The notes under the pieces: generated by a model
What the model was told of the DNA's origin: nothing
What the model saw: only the letters and a program-made list of their open reading frames with translations
The model's database searches: none
Made by a program: the position numbers and the translations under genes
Assembly: GCA_031415135.1 (NCBI GenBank)
Contig: JANORB010000083.1
Location: forward strand, 1 to 64,000
From: LGRD01 sp031415135
GTDB taxonomy: Bacteria; Pseudomonadota; Gammaproteobacteria; Burkholderiales; Burkholderiaceae_C
Direction: 5' to 3'
Length of the DNA stretch: 64,000 bases
Shown: positions 62,367-64,000 of the stretch, piece by piece
Layout: each line of letters opens with the position of its first letter
Position numbering within the stretch: position 1 is the stretch's first letter

Positions 62367-63611
62367 ATGAGTCAGCGACAAGTCATCCGCAACGCCAGCG
62401 TCTTCGACAGCGCCACCGGGCGTTTGTGCCCGAACAGCCAGATCGTGATCGAAGGCGGGCGCATCGCCGGCGTCACGTCCGAACCGGTTCAGGTCGACGC
62501 TGCGCGGGTGATCGACGCCGGTGGCCGGGCCGTGCTGCCCGGTCTGATCGACGCCCACGTGCATGTGGTCGCGGCATCGCATGATCTGACGAGTCTGGCC
62601 CTGCAGCCGGCCTCGCTGGTGTCGGCTCAAAGCAGCCACATCCTGCGCGACATGCTGATGCGTGGCTTCACCACGGTGCGCGACGCGGGCGGTGCCGACT
62701 TCGGCTTGCAAGAAGCGGTCGAGCGCGGGCTGTTCGAAGGGCCGCGGCTGTTCATCGCCGGCTTTCCGATTTCACAGACCGGCGGCCATGCCGACATGCG
62801 GCCCAAGGGCGTGCGCTCGCGCGAGATGTTCTGCGCCTGTGCCGGGCTGGGGCTGATTGGCGCGATTGCCGACGGCGTGGGCGAAGTGCGGCGCGCGGTG
62901 CGCGAGCAGGTGCGCAACGGCGCCAACCAGATCAAGATCATGGCCGGTGGTGGTGTTTCCAGCCCCACCGACCCGATCGATGGCACCCAGTTCTCGCTCG
63001 ATGAGCTGCGCGCCGCCTGCGAAGAAGCCGACGCCGCCAACCTGTACACGATGGCGCATGCCTATTCGCCGCGCGCTGTCACGCGCGCGGTCCAGGCTGG
63101 AGTGCGCTCGATCGAACACGGCAACCTGATCGACGAAGCGACGGCCCGGGTGATGAAAGAGCACGGCGCCTACCTCGTCCCGACCTTGTCGACCTACGTC
63201 GCGCTGGCCGATGAAGGGCAGCGGCTGGGCTGGTCGGCTGCGATGCTGGACAAGCTGCGGGTGGTGCATGCGCGTGGCATCGAGGCCGTGAAGATCGCTC
63301 GCGCCGAAGGTGTGCCGGTGGTGTTCGGCACCGACCTGCTCGGGCACATGCACGCGCGCCAGTCGGGTGAGTTCGACCTGCGCCTGCCGGCCATGACGCC
63401 GGTGGAAGTGCTGCAGAGCGCCACCATCGTCGCGGCGCGGCTGATGCGGCAGGAGCGGCAGATCGGTCAGCTCGTTGCCGGCGCCTGGGCCGATCTGCTG
63501 GTGGTCGACGGCGACCCGACGCGCAGCCTGGAGATGCTGGCCGAGCCCGCCAGCGGGATACGGCTGCTCATGCAGGGCGGCCGCATCGTGCGCAATTCGC
63601 TGCCCGCCTGA
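62367..63611 (+). CDS. Amidohydrolase family metal-dependent hydrolase
   Basis: This encodes 414 residues. Metal ligands are HVH in LPGLIDAHVHVVA, Lys in NQIKIMAGGG (carbamylated in this superfamily), His in MAHAYSPRA and IEHGNLID, and Asp in FGTDLLGHMH. This is the imidazolonepropionase/prolidase-like branch (family of Sgx9260-type dipeptidases). A peptide or N-acyl amino acid substrate is likely but not certain. It lies 37 bases after the nitronate monooxygenase-like gene, and a convergent ABC substrate-binding gene follows. Confidence 0.9.
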   Translation: MSQRQVIRNASVFDSATGRLCPNSQIVIEGGRIAGVTSEPVQVDAARVIDAGGRAVLPGLIDAHVHVVAASHDLTSLALQPASLVSAQSSHILRDMLMRGFTTVRDAGGADFGLQEAVERGLFEGPRLFIAGFPISQTGGHADMRPKGVRSREMFCACAGLGLIGAIADGVGEVRRAVREQVRNGANQIKIMAGGGVSSPTDPIDGTQFSLDELRAACEEADAANLYTMAHAYSPRAVTRAVQAGVRSIEHGNLIDEATARVMKEHGAYLVPTLSTYVALADEGQRLGWSAAMLDKLRVVHARGIEAVKIARAEGVPVVFGTDLLGHMHARQSGEFDLRLPAMTPVEVLQSATIVAARLMRQERQIGQLVAGAWADLLVVDGDPTRSLEMLAEPASGIRLLMQGGRIVRNSLPA

Positions 63612-63620
63612 GCCTCGACT

Positions 63621-64000
63621 TCACTTCACGGACGTGAAGCGCGCTTCCGGCCGGTCGTCCGAGCGGTGCACGGTGTCGACGCCCTTTTTCATGGCCCACG
63701 GGCGCAGCTGGTGGTGCAGCGGGATGTACAGGTACTCGTCGCGCGTTTGCAGCAGCGCCTCGCGGATCATGGCGTTGCGTTTGCTGATGTCGGTCTCGGA
63801 CTTCATCGCATCGACGAGCTGGTCCACCTTGGCGTCGCTGACGCGGCCGAAGTTGAAGTTGCCGTCGGCCCCGGTCGTGCGCGTGCGCACCAGCGACTGC
63901 AGCGAGTACTGCGCGTCATAGGTCGCCACGCCCCAGCCGAGCAGGTAGGCCGAGGTCTCGAAGTTCTGAACCTTGGCGATGAAGGTCGACATGTTCTCCG
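63621..64000 (-). CDS. ABC transporter substrate-binding protein, family 5 (C-terminal part)
   Basis: The frame is open at the right edge, so only the last ~125 residues are present. Sequence YLLGWGVATYDAQYSLQSLVRT–NFGRVSDAKVDQLVDAMKSETDISKRNAMIREALLQTRDEYLYIPLHHQLRPWAMKKGVDTVHRSDDRPEARF is the C-terminal pattern of dipeptide/oligopeptide-binding proteins. They deliver peptides or related solutes to an ABC importer from the periplasm. The ATG at 63992 is an internal Met; the true start lies outside the window. It is convergent with the amidohydrolase, a common pairing with peptide-use genes. Confidence 0.88.
   Translation of the reverse strand, partial: ENMSTFIAKVQNFETSAYLLGWGVATYDAQYSLQSLVRTRTTGADGNFNFGRVSDAKVDQLVDAMKSETDISKRNAMIREALLQTRDEYLYIPLHHQLRPWAMKKGVDTVHRSDDRPEARFTSVK

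Overview
The window is a G+C-rich bacterial chromosome segment. Gene content and order point to a betaproteobacterium of the order Burkholderiales (Comamonadaceae or the Rubrivivax/Leptothrix group). The supporting blocks are tRNA-Leu–tig–clpP–clpX–lon, ilvB–ilvH–ilvC–pssA–leuA, an ECF-type sigma factor–DUF3619–DUF3106–RDD cluster, hpnCDE, and etfB–etfA followed by a FadE-like dehydrogenase. This placement is inference from synteny; no rRNA gene is present. All calls come from reading the sequence and from family knowledge, with no database search.

Layout. 2-8500: the 3' end of a giant RTX (calcium-binding repeat) protein, open at the left edge. 8573-9142: a small DUF6883/DUF4926 gene pair. 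9321-18680: a five-gene same-strand cluster of circularly permuted ATP-grasp, alpha-E and transglutaminase-like proteins, containing two versions of the module. This is a predicted amide-bond-forming system whose product is not known. The alpha-E gene start is partly duplicated by a 145-bp rearrangement rich in hairpins. 18726-20425: a Uma2-type nuclease-fold protein and lytic transglycosylase MltB. 20515-23856: the membrane H+-pyrophosphatase HppA, with an unusual C-terminal OmpA-like domain, diverging from soluble pyrophosphatase Ppa. 23974-31956: an M16 protease, a FemAB-like protein, a PII protein, a LOG-type hydrolase, DgkA, RDD, DUF3106, DUF3619 and a sigma factor.

32155-40211: branched-chain amino acid synthesis (ilvB, ilvH, ilvC), pssA, then two different 2-isopropylmalate synthases (type 2 and type 1). 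The leuA pair is preceded by a leucine-rich leader peptide and attenuator-like terminator. The two leuA genes are separated by a palindromic MITE with IS5-like ends and a CTAA target duplication that falls on the stop codon of the first gene. 40332-45211: PBP7-type endopeptidase, an IclR regulator, and the squalene genes hpnE, hpnD and hpnC. 45402-49717: an RND efflux adaptor and pump behind a strong promoter with an abutting palindromic operator. 49784-55844: tRNA-Leu(UAG), trigger factor, ClpP, ClpX and Lon (protein quality control). 55936-56301: tRNA-Gly, tRNA-Cys and tRNA-Leu(UAA). 56346-63611: a UMF1-type MFS transporter, electron-transfer flavoprotein, an acyl-CoA dehydrogenase, a nitronate-monooxygenase-like flavoprotein and an amidohydrolase. 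63621-64000: the C-terminal part of an ABC substrate-binding protein, open at the right edge.

No stretch longer than 300 bases lacks a gene. The regions most worth follow-up are the ATP-grasp/alpha-E/transglutaminase cluster with its rearranged start, the leuA attenuator and MITE, the HppA–OmpA fusion, and the higher-order repeat structure of the RTX protein.
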